Notes: generated by a model not told the origin, from the letters alone. Shown: positions 21,080 through 31,668, counted from the stretch's first letter. The stretch is 64,000 nucleotides of DNA from Oegoconia quadripuncta (GCA_949316235.1 OX438759.1:16460618-16524617), one strand, 5' to 3'. A program made the numbers and translations.

Positions 21080-21330
21080 ACATCTGTAAAACAAAGCCAC
21101 CGACATAGCCCTGCGGATGGATAAGTTGATATGGCATTGGCAGGTACATAGCTCGAACAATTAGTGGCCGGTAGAGCATTGAAGTCCTAGAATGGTGACC
21201 ACGCACCGGCAAGACGAGCGTAAGACGTCTTACAAGGTGAACGCACTACCTAATGAAAATCGCGAGATATCAATGAGTACAGGCTGCTTCTTGCCGGTCG
21301 CATTGTAGAATCGTGGAAGACGAAACTGGT
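21080..21330 (+). mobile_element. RTE-like LINE C-terminal remnant
   Basis: In one frame it reads IEVLEW, stop, PRTGKTSVRRLTR, the degenerate form of the (K)VLEWRPRTGKRSVGRPPTRW end of RTE-type ORFs. Two in-frame stops show it is dead. The better copy is at 52320-52895. Confidence 0.6.
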
Positions 21331-21345
21331 TGGTTAGATTATGTT

Positions 21346-21673
21346 AGTTTTTATGCACAACGGGTTTGTACTTGACCTCAATCACACCTGATGTTAAGTG
21401 AAAATGAGGTCGAAGGTGGAAGCGTACTGATTCGGAAACCCCAACACATTTGCGAAACTGGCTATCTTATCTCTGACAACCGGCACACAGCAATGCTATT
21501 AGCATTGCTGCTTGGTGGCAGATTTAGATAAGATGGTGGTAGCTAGCCAGGCGGACATTTAAAATGCCCTACCACCAACCAAACCGAGTACCAAACATGT
21601 ATTCCGCTGGGGATCGAACTCGCGACGTCCGAATAGTAAACCCAATGTTGTTTACATTGAGCCTGGAGGCGGT
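21346..21673 (-). mobile_element. SINE A, near full length
   Basis: Head at the right with box A TGGCTCAATG altered to AGGCTCAATG, box B GGATCGAAC-type complement, body complete, short A-tail at the left. Confidence 0.85.
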
Positions 21674-21892
21674 TAACCGCGGCGGCGGTTTCCTTTGGAT
21701 GCCAACGAAGAACCCCACGCCTCCACGCAATGTGACTGCCCTCTGGATAGCGCAATTTCTAATAACGCAGGAATGTTTCGCTATGATCCACTTCGGTATT
21801 TAATTCAATATCTAATTTAACCACGACACATACGGGCGTGTGATGGGGTGGTCAGAGATATCCCCGACATAAAAGGTTGGGTCTTCCAAGCA

Positions 21893-21998
21893 ATAAAGTT
21901 CGTATTCATCACACAAACATTTACCCATCGCGTGATTGGAACCCGCAACCGTTGGTTTCGCCGATAGCGTCACTATCCACTACACCAACCGGTCGTCG
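21893..21998 (-). mobile_element. SINE D head
   Basis: Minus strand: GACGACCGGTTGGTGTAGTGG, ATAGTGAC, then GCGAAACCAACGG, box B GGTTCCAATCA and the start of the body (AATGTTTGTGTGATGAATAC). 3'-truncated. Confidence 0.75.
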
Positions 21999-22405
21999 AT
22001 TGTTTGTGTTTTTTTTTATATAATCTCTAACATTCACAGCATAATCGCATGGTGAGATAGATTACTATGAACCATTGGTATAACTCAAATCAAACTGCGA
22101 CGACGTTCTCGATTCCGATGATCTGCGATACGATCGCATCCGCTCTTACCGGCTAAGTAAACTGTACTATTCAGGAAACTCGAATCTATGTCAGGAATAT
22201 AGCTATATCAGGAACGTAGCTATAAATCCCATTGCCAGAGTTTCAGCTATATATTCTATGCCAATGTATACCCAGCAGAGTTATAGTCGCTAGATTTGGC
22301 AATGGATGACAGGAATCTATGAAAATATCATGACTATTACGAAATTTACTATTATCGCTATGGATTCCGTTCTGAATTGTGATTGGTTCATTTCACAGTT
22401 TATTA
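21999..22405. other. Unassigned DNA
   Basis: Repeats of TCAGGAATATAGCTATATCAGG character around 22190-22225; otherwise nothing recognisable. Confidence 0.4.
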
Positions 22406-22736
22406 ACCGCCTCCGTGGCTCAATGTAAACAACATAGGGTTTACGAATCGGAGGCCGCGGGTTCGATCCCCAGCGGAGTACATGGTTAGTAGGTACTCGG
22501 TTTGGTTGGTGGTAGGTCATTTTAAATATCCGCCTGGCTAGCTACCACCATCTTATATAAATCTGCCACCAAATAGCAATGTTAATAGCAATGTTGTGTT
22601 CCGGTTGTCAGAGATAAGATAGTCAGTTCCCCAAATATTTGGGTTTCCGGGTCAGTACGCTTCCACCTCCGGCCTCATCTTCACTTAACGTCAAATGCGA
22701 TTGGGGTCAAGTGCTAACCCGTTGTGCATAAAAAGA
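22406..22736 (+). mobile_element. SINE A, full length
   Basis: Begins ACCGCCTCCG, box A TGGCTCAATG, box B GGTTCGATCCC, complete body, ends GTTGTGCATAAAAAG. A good reference copy for the family. Confidence 0.9.
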
Positions 22737-22939
22737 AAACAATATTTTACGTATCTATTCTCATTGATTGAATAATCTTACATACTTTGGAAATTTTCGT
22801 CATACTTGTATCTATTGTATGTTTAGTGTCGGTATATGATTGCTGATCTATTTGATAAGAAAAACAACTAACAAAGAAGAACATAACCTACAAATACAAA
22901 AAAGCTAACCACGTCCTTAATAAATCAACCTCCTACGTT

Positions 22940-23155
22940 TTTTTGAGCTCGTGGCGTGGTGTGGCTTTCGCTATTCGTTTTCGATTAGCGAAGTTAAGCA
23001 ACATCTGAAGCGATTAGTCCTTAAAATGGGTGGTCGGTGGCCTACAAACACTGACTATTAGGTGGTCATTAATCCAACACAAAATGCACAAATCCACATT
23101 CGGCCCGCGAGAGGAGGCTGTGCCCCACAATAATGAGGACACGTAAGATGATGAG
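22940..23155 (+). mobile_element. 5S rRNA-derived SINE
   Basis: The head reads GGCGTGGTGTGGC, then GATTAGCGAAGTTAAGCAAC and ATC, GTTAGTCC-like, ATGGGTGGTC. This follows animal 5S rRNA from the first third to the end, with the box-A core GAAGTTAAGCAACATC exact. It is followed by non-5S sequence and a tail GAGAGGAGGCTGTGCCCCAC, ending GTAAGATGATGAGA like SINE C. This makes it a SINE3-type element, not a 5S gene. Box C (GGATGGGTGACC) has decayed in this copy. Confidence 0.8.
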
Positions 23156-23159
23156 ATTA

Positions 23160-23542
23160 TTTGGAATACATATAATTCTTTGTGATCGCACATAAGTAAT
23201 ATCCAGCAATTTCGTTTAGTAATGTATTGTTGTGTACTTCGTTATAAAGAAGAAACCCATATCATGAACTGGAACATAAAGAGGCTAAACTTGTCTGTTA
23301 TACTTACAAAGATTGTCACATAACAATCTACATAGCCAACAAAGAAACCTTATAAGGGGAAGGAGTAAACTGCGTCCCAAATAGGCCGAGCACGGCTCAA
23401 CTTTCAAATTGATTTGCCAACTTCTTCCCAAAGCCCCTACCATTGGAGATACGAGTTAGTTTTCTGTGATATTCAAATACACATCTATGTGTCAAAGAAA
23501 GATGATGAGATAACATTGTTTATGTCATAAATGACATAATGT
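23160..23542. other. Unassigned DNA
   Basis: No recognisable feature. Confidence 0.45.
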
Positions 23543-23825
23543 TTTTTTACCGTAAGGAAAAATAATATTAGGTAAGTGAAACAGAAGGTATTGGCATAGG
23601 TAGTTTAATTTCTTTTTCCTTCAAAGCCATAAAATGTAATAAAACATTGTGGCATTTGACGGTCGCGTATGTAGCCTAGTGCACACAGTTGCATATCAGT
23701 CCCCGGCGGGTGCACGAGTCGATGAAGGTTTTGAAAAAAAATAATTAAACTATCTATACCAGTAACTTCTATTTCACTTACCTAATATGCCCAATTTTTT
23801 TCCCTACGGTAAAAAAACTCATCCG
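23543..23825. mobile_element. MITE-1 copy 2
   Basis: The left end has lost its first bases (starts GTTTTTTTACCGTAAGG); the right end is complete (AAAAACTCATCCGG). The interior is shorter than copy 1 and diverged, but keeps GCGT(A/T)TGTAGCCTA. Confidence 0.8.
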
Positions 23826-24026
23826 GTGTACATATGGATCTCATATAAAAATAGAAATAAATTTCTCTTCATGACTTGGGTGTAAATAAATTGTATGTTC
23901 TTTGAGCCCTAAGTTGTGTTGGGGAGCCTGGTTATATGTAACACAGTTTAGCCTTTCACAGCCAGATTCTCACAGGAGATTGTATGAATTAGGTTTCGAA
24001 GATAGTCGTCACTTGTTTCGGTTAGC

Positions 24027-24103
24027 GTTCATCATACAAATATAGGCCCCAGCGGGATTCGAAACCGCGACCTTTTGGTATAGTGGTCAGTTTCTAACCA
24101 CTC
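24027..24103 (-). mobile_element. SINE B head fragment
   Basis: Minus strand box A part TGGTTAGAAACTGACC, GGTCGCGGTTTCGAATCCCG box B region, then body start. Both ends are truncated, and a LINE tail abuts it. Confidence 0.75.
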
Positions 24104-24290
24104 AAATCAAATCAAATTAAAATATTTTATTTCATAGGATAATATATTTACCTTTTGCTAATAATTTCTGTTTTATGATTGCTTTAAATTTATTTAAAGG
24201 CAAACTTTGAATGTCTACTGGAACCTTATTTAAAAAAGCGTATACATTGCCTTTTGAAGGATTTACTAACTTTGTGAAGTCGGCTAACAC
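24104..24290 (-). mobile_element. jockey-like LINE 3' end, internally deleted
   Basis: Tail TTTGATTTGATT at the left. The UTR is mostly missing; the coding end (VPVDIQSLPLNKFK-like on the minus strand) is present up to about 24285. Confidence 0.68.
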
Positions 24291-24897
24291 TCGTAACGGT
24301 CGTCAAATGTCATTCTTCATTTTGTGAACTTCTAGGTATTTTTTTTCAATCAAAATAAATCCATAGTTAACGTGAAAACTACTCAAATTCATGGCTTTTT
24401 AGAGCTGCCGCACACTGGGCCGATATAGTTTTTCCGTTCTCATGCTAAACATGTCCCACTCCTGTCGAATACTGAGCGTAGCGAATGATAAAGTTTAGCC
24501 ACTATAATATAGTGGTAGTAGTCGCTTTAGTGACCGGTACTAGTGGACCAGTGTTAGGCAGCGTTAAGCTAGTATCCACCAAATTTCACACAATTCCAAT
24601 AAAAACGAGTAACGAGCGAGTTACAGTCGTAGTGGGTATAATAGTTGCTGCATTATATACCACTACTACAGTTCTACATTACGACCCAATTTGCCACCTA
24701 TATGGTTGAGCGCGGGTTTGATTATTTTCTAGGAGAGTGTTGTGATTGTAGTTTATGCCTCTGCAAGGTAAAGGGTCATTACAACACGAGTGCTATTGCA
24801 TGAAATGAGTTGTAAACGACTGGCTATACATACGCTGTTTATATATTACTTTTTATACAACAATTTAAGTAAAAGAATTTGTTCAATGTATGTATGA
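24291..24897. other. Unassigned; small palindrome and hydrophobic ORF
   Basis: CCACTATAATATAGTGG at 24499-24515 is a perfect palindrome. The plus ORF 24485-24709 (74 codons) starts hydrophobic and Val-rich, but no family is recognised and its start lies in the palindrome; likely not a gene. Confidence 0.35.
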
Positions 24898-25150
24898 TGA
24901 CGACCTGTTTGGTGTAGTGGTTAGCAACTCTGGCCACTATACCAAAAGGTTGCGGGTTCGATTCCCGTTAGGGGCATATGTTTGTGTGATGAATACGGAC
25001 ATTTGTACCCGAGTTATGGATGTTTTCATTTATAATATGTATTTATTTACAAAAAAAAAAGTATTTATGTAGTATATCAACCATCTGGTATCCACAACAC
25101 AAGCCTATAGTTGCTTACTGTGAAACTAGATGGCGCTGTGTGTATGTCTC
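24898..25150 (+). mobile_element. SINE B, full length
   Basis: Starts TGACGACCTGTTTGGTGTAG, box A TGGTGTAGTGGTTAGC, box B GGTTCGATTCC, internal A-run after TTATTTAC, then CCATCTGGTATCCACAACAC and GAAACTAGATGGCGCTGTG. A reference copy. Confidence 0.9.
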
Positions 25151-25169
25151 AGGAGATTTTATTTAATAA

Positions 25170-25455
25170 TTTTTTTCAAAAACGCACGCTTCGGCCTGTG
25201 ATTGATATACGACTGGCGGGATTTGTATATAGGATTGCTATTATTCGAAATTTATTTAGAACTCATATTTTCTCCAAGTATTCTTTATTTATTAAATTTA
25301 ATGATTTAAGGCTACAAAGCAAGAGCATGTATGAACAAACAAATATGATAGTGAATGCAGCAAAAGAGATATGTCAGGGTCGTAGCAAGTGGAAGTCTGT
25401 AGTATCTGCCTACCCTCACGGGTAACAGGCGTGACTTTATGTATGTATGTATGTA
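25170..25455 (+). mobile_element. LINE 3' coding end with (TATG)n tail
   Basis: In frame: KEICQGRSKWKSVVSAYPHG then stop, followed by TTTATGTATGTATGTATG. An (A/D)R-x-KWKS end just before a simple tandem tail is typical of RTE-like or related non-LTR ORF ends. The upstream part is open for about 85 codons but I cannot align it. Confidence 0.5.
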
Positions 25456-25494
25456 AAATTTTAAATGGTAAGTCGATACCATTTACTTATAGGG

Positions 25495-25625
25495 CGTCCC
25501 GCCCCGGCCCAGGAGGGGTCGCTCTTAGTGATAAGGCCGCGTAATTGTACCGATATCTTGCTTGTTTTTTTTTCATGTTTTATATCTATTATTGTCGTGC
25601 AATGAAGAATATTTGTTGTTTGTTT
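25495..25625 (+). mobile_element. LINE G 3' UTR
   Basis: GTGATAAGGCCGCGTAATTGTA and GTCGTGCAATGAAGAATAT, shared with 38285-38410. Confidence 0.55.
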
Positions 25626-26065
25626 ATACCCTTTTGCTTACTTTAGGGCGCTTACGTTGCATTAGCAGTCAGGGCTAGCTTAAAGGTATAACTCAAATTT
25701 CGTTCTTCCATTCTACGTTTCACTTCTAAAGTCGGTTAACCATAAACATTGTAATCAGAGACGTCAACATGGCTGCCAACATTGTAAACATTTAATCACT
25801 TCTGTTTATCTATTTCGTCTACAAACATTCGCAATGTTTCATGTGTGCGTTCGTTTTGTTTGTATGAATAGAAAATGGAATATTCTCGTACAGAATATCA
25901 AAGTAAATAGGTGAGTTGTGGGTGTTACTGTGGTATCGGAAAAGAGAGTCTGTTTACGTATATATTTGTGCATTTCCGCATTCGCCGTTGTATCGAGCTG
26001 CTTAGGCTCTCGATGTATCTATAGGAAATGTGATTTGTATTGTGTATATGCAATTTAATCTTATT
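25626..26065. other. Unassigned DNA
   Basis: No recognisable feature. Confidence 0.45.
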
Positions 26066-26495
26066 ATATTGAGTCTACCTATGAAATTGGAGTTTTTTTT
26101 CTTCGTTAATCATATGTACCAATTCCTGCGATTTTCAAAGCTATATCCAAATTTGTTTTTTATTTGGAAAATGGAATATTATTTCAAGGTTTCACATGAA
26201 ATATTTTTTAATTTCTGGGCTAAATCACATAATAAAAAAAAATGTGAACAGAGCTCTTTTCATGTGCTTCCCATAATCATTTCTTAGATTAGCTGAAACT
26301 TTTATAAAGCGGTTACATTTAAAAATTAACGCTGCCTATACTTAACTTAATGTTATCCGGTAATATACGCAAAGTTTAGCTAAATTTGGAGTTGCCGTTC
26401 CCAAAAAAGAAAATCAAAAATGTTTGTATGGAGAAAACAGTCTTAATGAAATTCTTCATACAAAACGCCAATTTCATAGGTAAGGACTTGATATA
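26066..26495. mobile_element. Mariner-like MITE-2 copy 1
   Basis: Inverted ends ACCTATGAAATTGG (26077-26090) and CCAATTTCATAGGT (26468-26481), with weaker pairing outward to TATATTGAGTC and GGACTTGATATA. The interior is AT-rich with no transposase. Two other copies are at 44265 and 46425, both missing the left end. Ends of the form TTAGGTCCTTACCTATGAAATTGG resemble mariner-like ends I recall from Lepidoptera. Confidence 0.7.
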
Positions 26496-26604
26496 TAGGT
26501 TATAAAGAATGGCACTAACCCGTCCCTTCCCGTGGGTGTAGTAAGAGGCGACTATACACCAAAACCATCTACAGGCTAAATTCGTGTAACTCCCATTAGC
26601 TGGT

Positions 26605-26790
26605 GACGCCACTCTTGATTATGAACAACTTTCCCCAAAGGTTCCTTCAAGACCAAAAAACCTTCAAGAAACGAGCCTACACCTTCCTCAAAGGCCGGCA
26701 ACGCATCTGTGACCCTTTTGGTGTTGCGGGTGTCCATCAGGTGACCCGCATGCTCGTTTGCCGCCCTCTCATATAAAAAAAAAAAAGAAC
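26605..26790 (+). mobile_element. LINE 3' coding end (CDPFGVAGVH type)
   Basis: In frame: FKKRAYTFLKGRQRICDPF then GVAGVHQVTRMLVCRPLI and stop, then a poly-A of twelve. Minus-strand copy at 7405-7600. A 5'-truncated non-LTR insertion; TCTTCCCGTGGGTGTAG-type tail repeat lies just upstream (26520-26550). Confidence 0.68.
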
Positions 26791-26944
26791 CATAGTCGAA
26801 TTCGGACAAAAAATTTACGAAAAAAAACCATTCCGATATCACGTTTAGTATGGAAGTCCAACAATTTTCGGCTCAATTCGGCTATGGTTCCTGGTGGTAA
26901 CTTGTTCGTAATCAGGAGTGGAATCATATTGCGTATACATTTGC

Positions 26945-27600
26945 GCGTTTTAACGTGTCACGTGTGATTTGTGTATATATCGAATGGTGAGCCGTGGATG
27001 TTGATTCAAGCACGCTAATGGTTGGGACAGGACATTTTTGAAAATGTAATATATATTAAAAAAAAATATAGCATCATTTAGGAAAAATAGTGATAAACAT
27101 GATGTCAATACAAGAAATAAAGATAAACTTAATGGACACATAAGTCGCCTCCGCAAAGTCAGTAATTCATTGAAAGGGCTATGTATACGCTTTTTCAATA
27201 AGGTTCCTGTTGAAATACAAAATCTTCCTTTCAATAAATTTAAAGATACTATAAAACAGAAACTTATTAAGAAAGCATATTATGAAATGTCAGATTATTT
27301 AGATGATAAACATTCATGGACATAACCAGCCCGTTCGCATAACCAGGCTATTTCACAATGAATAATGAAATAATAATTAATAATTTTGTAATATAAAAAC
27401 CTCTTTTTTAAAGAGCAACCTCTCGAGTTTCTTGCTTGTTCTTCTCAGGGGAAAATCGCATTTGAACAAGCAGTAGCTTTAAAAATGTAAAATCTGACTA
27501 TTTTAAGTGTATCCTGTGTACCTACGAAATAAAGCATTTTTGATTTGATTTGGACTTCTCTGACCACCCCATTTCGAATAAAGGTCGAAAGTAATGTATG
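26945..27600 (+). mobile_element. Tail repeat split by a LINE
   Basis: ACGTGTGATTTGTGTATATATCG and GTGAGCCGTGGATGTTG (to 27009), and CTCTGACCACCCCATTTCG (from 27554), are the two halves of the repeat intact at 62790-62930. The jockey-like LINE sits between them. Confidence 0.65.
27010..27553 (+). mobile_element. jockey-like LINE 3' end, best copy
   Basis: The coding part runs to TAA at 27323-27325. It reads without a stop for 79 codons: DVNTRNKDKLNGHISRL, RFFNKVPVEIQNLPFNKFKD, IKQKLIKKAYYEMSDYLDD, KHSWT. The 3' UTR of about 230 bp has AGTTTCTTGCTTGTTCTTCT and ends AAATAAAGCATTTTTGATTT plus GATTTGG. It is the reference for the other copies. The catalytic reverse transcriptase is absent (5' truncation). 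Confidence 0.8.
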
Positions 27601-27936
27601 TATGTATATATAGTTATTTCCAATTACACATAACAGAATTGAACTTTTTTTGAGAACATAAAGACAAAATGTGTGACCTTATAATGTAGCATATACTTGG
27701 AAATAACTTATTATTCCATTCTAAAAAAAATAAATAATTAATAGTCACCCTTTGTAGGAATTTACAAACAAATAATAAATAACTGTCCAGGAGTGACAGA
27801 TGTCAGGAAAATGTACAGAGAAGTTGCAAAATCATCGAGTTCATGAAAGCAGGTACTCGGTCACAGTGTATTGAGTATTTCGCAGAAATACATCAATATG
27901 AATAAAATATATGAGCGTCGCGTCGGTTGAATGTAA
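27600..27936. other. Unassigned DNA
   Basis: Short (TATG)n at about 27596; otherwise nothing recognisable. Confidence 0.4.
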
Positions 27937-28005
27937 AATTGACTATTTTAAGTGTAGGTACTCTGTGTATCTACAAAATAAAGCATTTTTGACTTTGACC
28001 TTGAT
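27937..28005 (+). mobile_element. jockey-like LINE terminal fragment
   Basis: Only the last 65 bp: ATTGACTATTTTAAGTGTAG, CTCTGTGTATCTACAAAATA and AAGCATTTTTGACTTTGACC. Confidence 0.7.
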
Positions 28006-28102
28006 TTACGTGGTCATTATGTCATGATTAGTATAGGCATAGGTAGGATAGAATGACAAATGTTTCTCCATGACACGGGGTCCTGCTGAGTATACTTCAA
28101 AC

Positions 28103-28265
28103 TTCAAACTTCAAGCATTTATTTCAACGTAAGATACATGATATCATTTGTTGAATGTCAATTTAAATCTATTGGAAATAAAAATAGGGCTAAGCATTTT
28201 TCGGTCAGTCAGTATGTCCAAGCTACCACCGCTTCGGAAAGGGAAATCAACTGTGGGAAAAGAAG
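28103..28265 (-). mobile_element. LINE I 3' end, uninterrupted copy
   Basis: AAACTTCAAGCATTTATTTC at the left is the tail. The body has AAAATAGGGCTAAGCATTTTT, which is the empty version of the site that holds a SINE A at 47366-47667. CAAGCTACCACCGCTTCGG and GTGGGAAAAGAAG follow. Confidence 0.7.
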
Positions 28266-28384
28266 AAAGATAGACTCATGGCACGACGATAACAGAGAGA
28301 TGAGCGCAGGGCCTTAGCGGTGAGGAACCAGAGTTCGCACAGACGTCAAGGTAACCCTATTTAAAGCGTTCTGTCAGTCATTCT

Positions 28385-28408
28385 ACTCACGGCTCACGAG
28401 CCGTGAGT
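28385..28408. repeat. 11-bp perfect hairpin, 2-nt loop
   Basis: ACTCACGGCTC-AC-GAGCCGTGAGT. It lies just upstream of a LINE coding fragment; function unknown. Confidence 0.9.
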
Positions 28409-28429
28409 GATCACGGGTGAACCCACGGG

Positions 28430-28605
28430 TGAGATACCCGCGCCGAGCCTACAAAGTCCTGCTTGTTCAGCATAATAACGCCTTCAGGATACTATGTCAC
28501 GGTCCTATGCTATTCCCATCTAATCAACTATACCATATAATTGGACCAAGAGACCTGCGGTCTGCTCACTGGCCTTGTCGCTTCTCTTGGCCACCACCCT
28601 GTGAC
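28430..28605 (+). mobile_element. LINE reverse-transcriptase C-terminal fragment
   Basis: RRAYKVLLVQHNNAFRILCH in the plus frame fits the YxxLRVxYNNAFRxLL motif that follows the RT domain in L2/CR1/Rex-type LINEs. The end (GCGGTCTGCTCACTGGCC) is shared with 18525-18575. Confidence 0.5.
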
Positions 28606-28628
28606 GAATAAATAAATAAAAAATGAAA

Positions 28629-28925
28629 TCATCATCTCAGCCCGTGAACATGCACTGTATACTGTATGTATCCACTGCAGGGATAGAGGCCTTCCGTCGT
28701 ATAATGAGGGAGTATGGGCCATAGTCCACCACGCTGGCCCAATGCGGGTTGGGGACTTCACATGTGTTAGAATTTTTATATCTCAGGCATGCAGGTTTCC
28801 TCAAGATGTTTTCCTTCATTTAAGAGCAGTCGGATAAATGCACATAAGTAATTAAATTAAATTTAAAAACTTAATGGTACATTGTAAATTGGGAGACCGC
28901 GTCTCAACCGCTGAGCCAACGACGC
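28629..28925 (-). mobile_element. SINE C
   Basis: Head at the right with box A TGGCTCAGCGG and TTGAGACGCGGTCTCCC, but about 30 bp including box B are deleted. The body has GGGCCATAGTCCACC and a duplicated ACTGTA-type interruption near 28655. Tail GATGATGATTTC. Confidence 0.83.
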
Positions 28926-29156
28926 GCAAAAATCAAATAATTCGATATAATTGAATTACTGCCTTCACTACTAACTGTGTGTCTGTCGTGGACTGTACAC
29001 GAGTACGCCTACAGACGACGGGTCGAGTTCCCACTTCATTAGTCAAGAGGTATAAATTAAATTACTGGCTCGGTTTTTAATCAAAGGTCCGTTAGATTAG
29101 GTTTCCATTATACAACGACACTAAGTCCACTTACCACTAACACTAATTTTATGTTT

Positions 29157-29277
29157 TAAATAAATATAAATAAATATCCTTGGACATACACACAATGCCA
29201 TCTAGTTCCACATTAAGCAACTATAGGCTTCTGTAGTGGATACCAGATGGTTGATATACTACATAAATACATATAAG
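29157..29277 (-). mobile_element. SINE B 3' half
   Basis: (AAAT)n tail, then GCCATCTAGTTCCACATTAAG and CCAGATGGTTGATATACTAC. The head is absent. Confidence 0.78.
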
Positions 29278-29317
29278 GCAGATTGTGTGCTACAAAAGGT
29301 GTTGGTAACGTTTTTTT

Positions 29318-29693
29318 TTTCAAAGGGTTATGTATACGCTTTTTCAATAAGGTTCCAGTTGATATACAAAATCTTCCTCTCAATTTGTTTTAAATGAAAC
29401 GGAAACTTATTAACAAAGCATATTATAAATTATCAGACTATTTAGATGATATTCATCCCTCGACATAATCAGATTGTTCGCATGCCAGACTATACCCCAA
29501 CTAATAATTAAATATAAAACCTTTATGTAAAATCAAAGCCTGGTTTTAAAAGAGCAACCCTTCGAGTTTCTTGCATGTTCTTCTCAGGGGAAAATTGCAT
29601 TTTGAACAAGCAGTAGCTTAAAAAATGTAAAATTGACTATTTTAAGTGTACTCTGTGTACCTACAAAATAAAGCATTTTTGACTTTGACTTTG
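29318..29693 (+). mobile_element. jockey-like LINE 3' end, frameshifted
   Basis: Coding remnant KGLCIRFFNKVPVDIQNLPLN (with a codon lost to a stop, TTTTAA), then KRKLINKAYYKLSDYLDD after a shift, then the usual 3' UTR ending GACTTTGACTTTGATC. Confidence 0.73.
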
Positions 29694-29984
29694 ATCCATG
29701 GTTTACGAGTACCTTCGAAATATACAGGAAAGCGCACGTGACAGGGGGTGAGCGAGCCCATCGTTGGCTCTATTGACATACACCATGTGGTGCAATTTTA
29801 TTTCTTATCAATACTAGTAAGTTATCATATAGGGTTGATACTTGACTAGTTTAACATAAACCAGCAAGAAGATGTATCTCATACCAGATGCATTTGCCGA
29901 TTTCTACATTCTTCACGAAGATTACATACTATGGGCTACATTACCCAGTTGCGGCTTCTAAGGGGTATTTCGTTACACGTTGTT

Positions 29985-30120
29985 TATATAAAAGTATACA
30001 ACTAATACAATTTTATAATTTTTAGGAGCTGGGCGAAGTATACCAAGGGTTTATGTCATTCAGCTTTCACTCAGTATATCCAAGCTACTACTACTAGAGA
30101 GAAATCATCTGTGGCAAAAG
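29985..30120. mobile_element. LINE I fragments
   Basis: AAAGTATACAACTAATACAA and GAGCTGGGCGAAGTATACCA match one arm of the foldback at 47785-47844. TCAGTATATCCAAGCTACTAC follows, which lies upstream of it in the 47-kb copy, so the order is rearranged. Confidence 0.5.
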
Positions 30121-30278
30121 ATGCGGAAAGCCACATAATTGTTGTTCTTTTTTTTAAATAAAAGACATGCATATTATTATTTATAGAAAATAATTGCAAT
30201 CCAATCTATTTGTGAAATAATTTACCAACTGGGAGGAGACAAACTCTTCTAGCAGCTTGTTGTAGGCCTGAACGACTC

Positions 30279-30625
30279 CTGCGGGGCCTGCGTGGCGATC
30301 CGGGGGGATCACCGCCCACACATAGGCCCCGCGAGAAGGCGCGCGCGGTGTTTCCGCGCGCCTTCTAGAGGTGGCTGGACCAGGCGATTCCTCCCTGCTC
30401 CAGCCCAGAGGTGGGCCCGCCGCCGCTTTTGCCCTGGCGGCGGGCACCGCGCTGGCGTGGCTGCGGACGAATACCAGATGGTACCCGCGCGCGAAGGAAC
30501 ACCCAGGAGTTTTTAGTCGGTAGGCCGGCACCTTCTGTGCCGGAGTCCGACATAATCCGCCCCCCTCCCCCGAGGAGGGCGGATAAGCATGAGCGTTTCT
30601 CCTGGTAAAAAAAAAAAAAAAAAAA
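30279..30625 (+). mobile_element. GC-rich 5'-truncated retrotransposon, 15-bp target duplication
   Basis: A 347-bp insert of about 65 percent GC in AT-rich surroundings, ending in A20 and flanked by a perfect AGGCCTGAACGACTC (30264-30278 and 30626-30640). It has GC-rich hairpins at 30331-30364 (GAAGGCGCGCG...) and near its 3' end (TCCGCCCCCCTCCCCC). The long ORFs on both strands here reflect GC content. It resembles R1-clade 3' ends by composition and tail only. Removing the insert leaves a minus-strand frame open on both sides (LCTGQSNRVVQ joined to AYNKLLEEF), possibly part of an older element. Confidence 0.85.
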
Positions 30626-30640
30626 AGGCCTGAACGACTC

Positions 30641-30998
30641 GGTTGCTCTGACCCGTGCAAAGCCGGGGCGGGTTGCTAGCATCTAATAACATTGAGAAGC
30701 TCGTTGGGTCCAATGGACACGCGTCCCCGAATTTGTTTGTTTGCCCAAACTTCGTTCGTTAGGAGGTTTGTCACGTTGATGAGTATAACTTTTTATAAAT
30801 CTGATTTATTAAATTTTATCCGCGACGTTTCGTTCTACGCTTAAAGGGAAATGTGGAAACTTCAGACGTTCGGAACTTTTCCAGGTGGGTATTGTAAACA
30901 AGGCAGTACCGGCGCCGGTATAATTCATTATTTGTATTTAGATGAACAATGGTTACGACCGAGGTAGTTTCCTTTCCTGAAACTTTTTTTTGAGGATG
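30641..30998. other. Unassigned DNA
   Basis: A 74-codon minus ORF (30816-31040) has no recognisable domain. Nothing else is visible. Confidence 0.4.
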
Positions 30999-31064
30999 AT
31001 ACCGGATGAGTTTTTTACCGCAAGGAAAAAAATAGGGCATATTAGGTAAGTTAAATATAAGGTA

Positions 31065-31218
31065 CTAGGTTTCCGCCCGCGACTTCGTCCGCGTGGAACA
31101 TTTCATCAAAATCGGTTCTGCAAAAAAATTTGCCTAAATGTTAATCCAGGTCTTAATCTGTCTACCAACCAAATTTCATCCAAATCCGTCCAGCCGTTTA
31201 GGCGTGAAGAGGTAATCA
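31065..31218 (-). mobile_element. Helitron-like 3' end inside MITE-1
   Basis: CTAG (31065-31068) followed by CCGCCCGCGACTTCGTCCGCG, which on the minus strand is a short GC hairpin 5' of CTAG, the rule for Helitron 3' ends. It continues to GCGTGAAGAGGTAA, where a LINE interrupts; the CATACATACATAC stretch after 31669 is its continuation. Confidence 0.6.
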
Positions 31219-31668
31219 AAATCAAAATCAAAAATGTTTTTATTTCGTAAGTTATAAGAATAACATTTGAAATCGTCATGACATACAGTTATCGCTCATT
31301 CACTAGGCAGTCTCCCCAGAGAAGAACGAGCAAGAAACTCCAGGGTTGCTCTTTTTAAATAAGTCAATACAAATACAATTTGGAATACCTAATTGTAAAA
31401 TTATGATTCGACAAAGAAAAATAAGAATAAAATATACTGGATAATGGCGAGCGGTTCATGTCCACGCATTCTTATCATCCAGATAGTCAGAAATTTTATA
31501 ATAGCCCTTGGCACATAGTTTCCGTTTAATGGTTGTTTTAAATTTATTTAAAGGCAAATTTTGAATGTCTACCGGAACATTATTGTAAATTGTCCCTTGA
31601 ATGACTTAGTGACTTTGTATAAGCGACTGCTATGGACAGCAAGTTTATTTTTATATCTTGTAATATAC
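31219..31668 (-). mobile_element. jockey-like LINE 3' end inside the Helitron
   Basis: Tail TTTTTGATTTTGATTTTGATT at the left, 3' UTR with GAGTTTCTTGCTCGTTCTTC, coding end on the minus strand from about 31660 to 31460 with damaged FNNVPVDIQNLPLNKFK. Short possible duplication GTAAT at both junctions. Confidence 0.78.

Noticed and set aside
24898..24975. tRNA gene
   Set aside because: Box A and B are present but the cloverleaf does not close, and the sequence continues into a SINE body shared by about ten copies. The same applies to the heads of families A, C and D.
26030..26287. 85-codon plus ORF
   Set aside because: It lies in a non-coding mariner-like MITE present three times; the similar ORF at 46390 is the same repeat.
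30181..30713. ORFs up to 159 codons on both strands
   Set aside because: They arise from a GC-rich retrotransposed insert with few stop codons; they cross its poly-A tail and target duplication.
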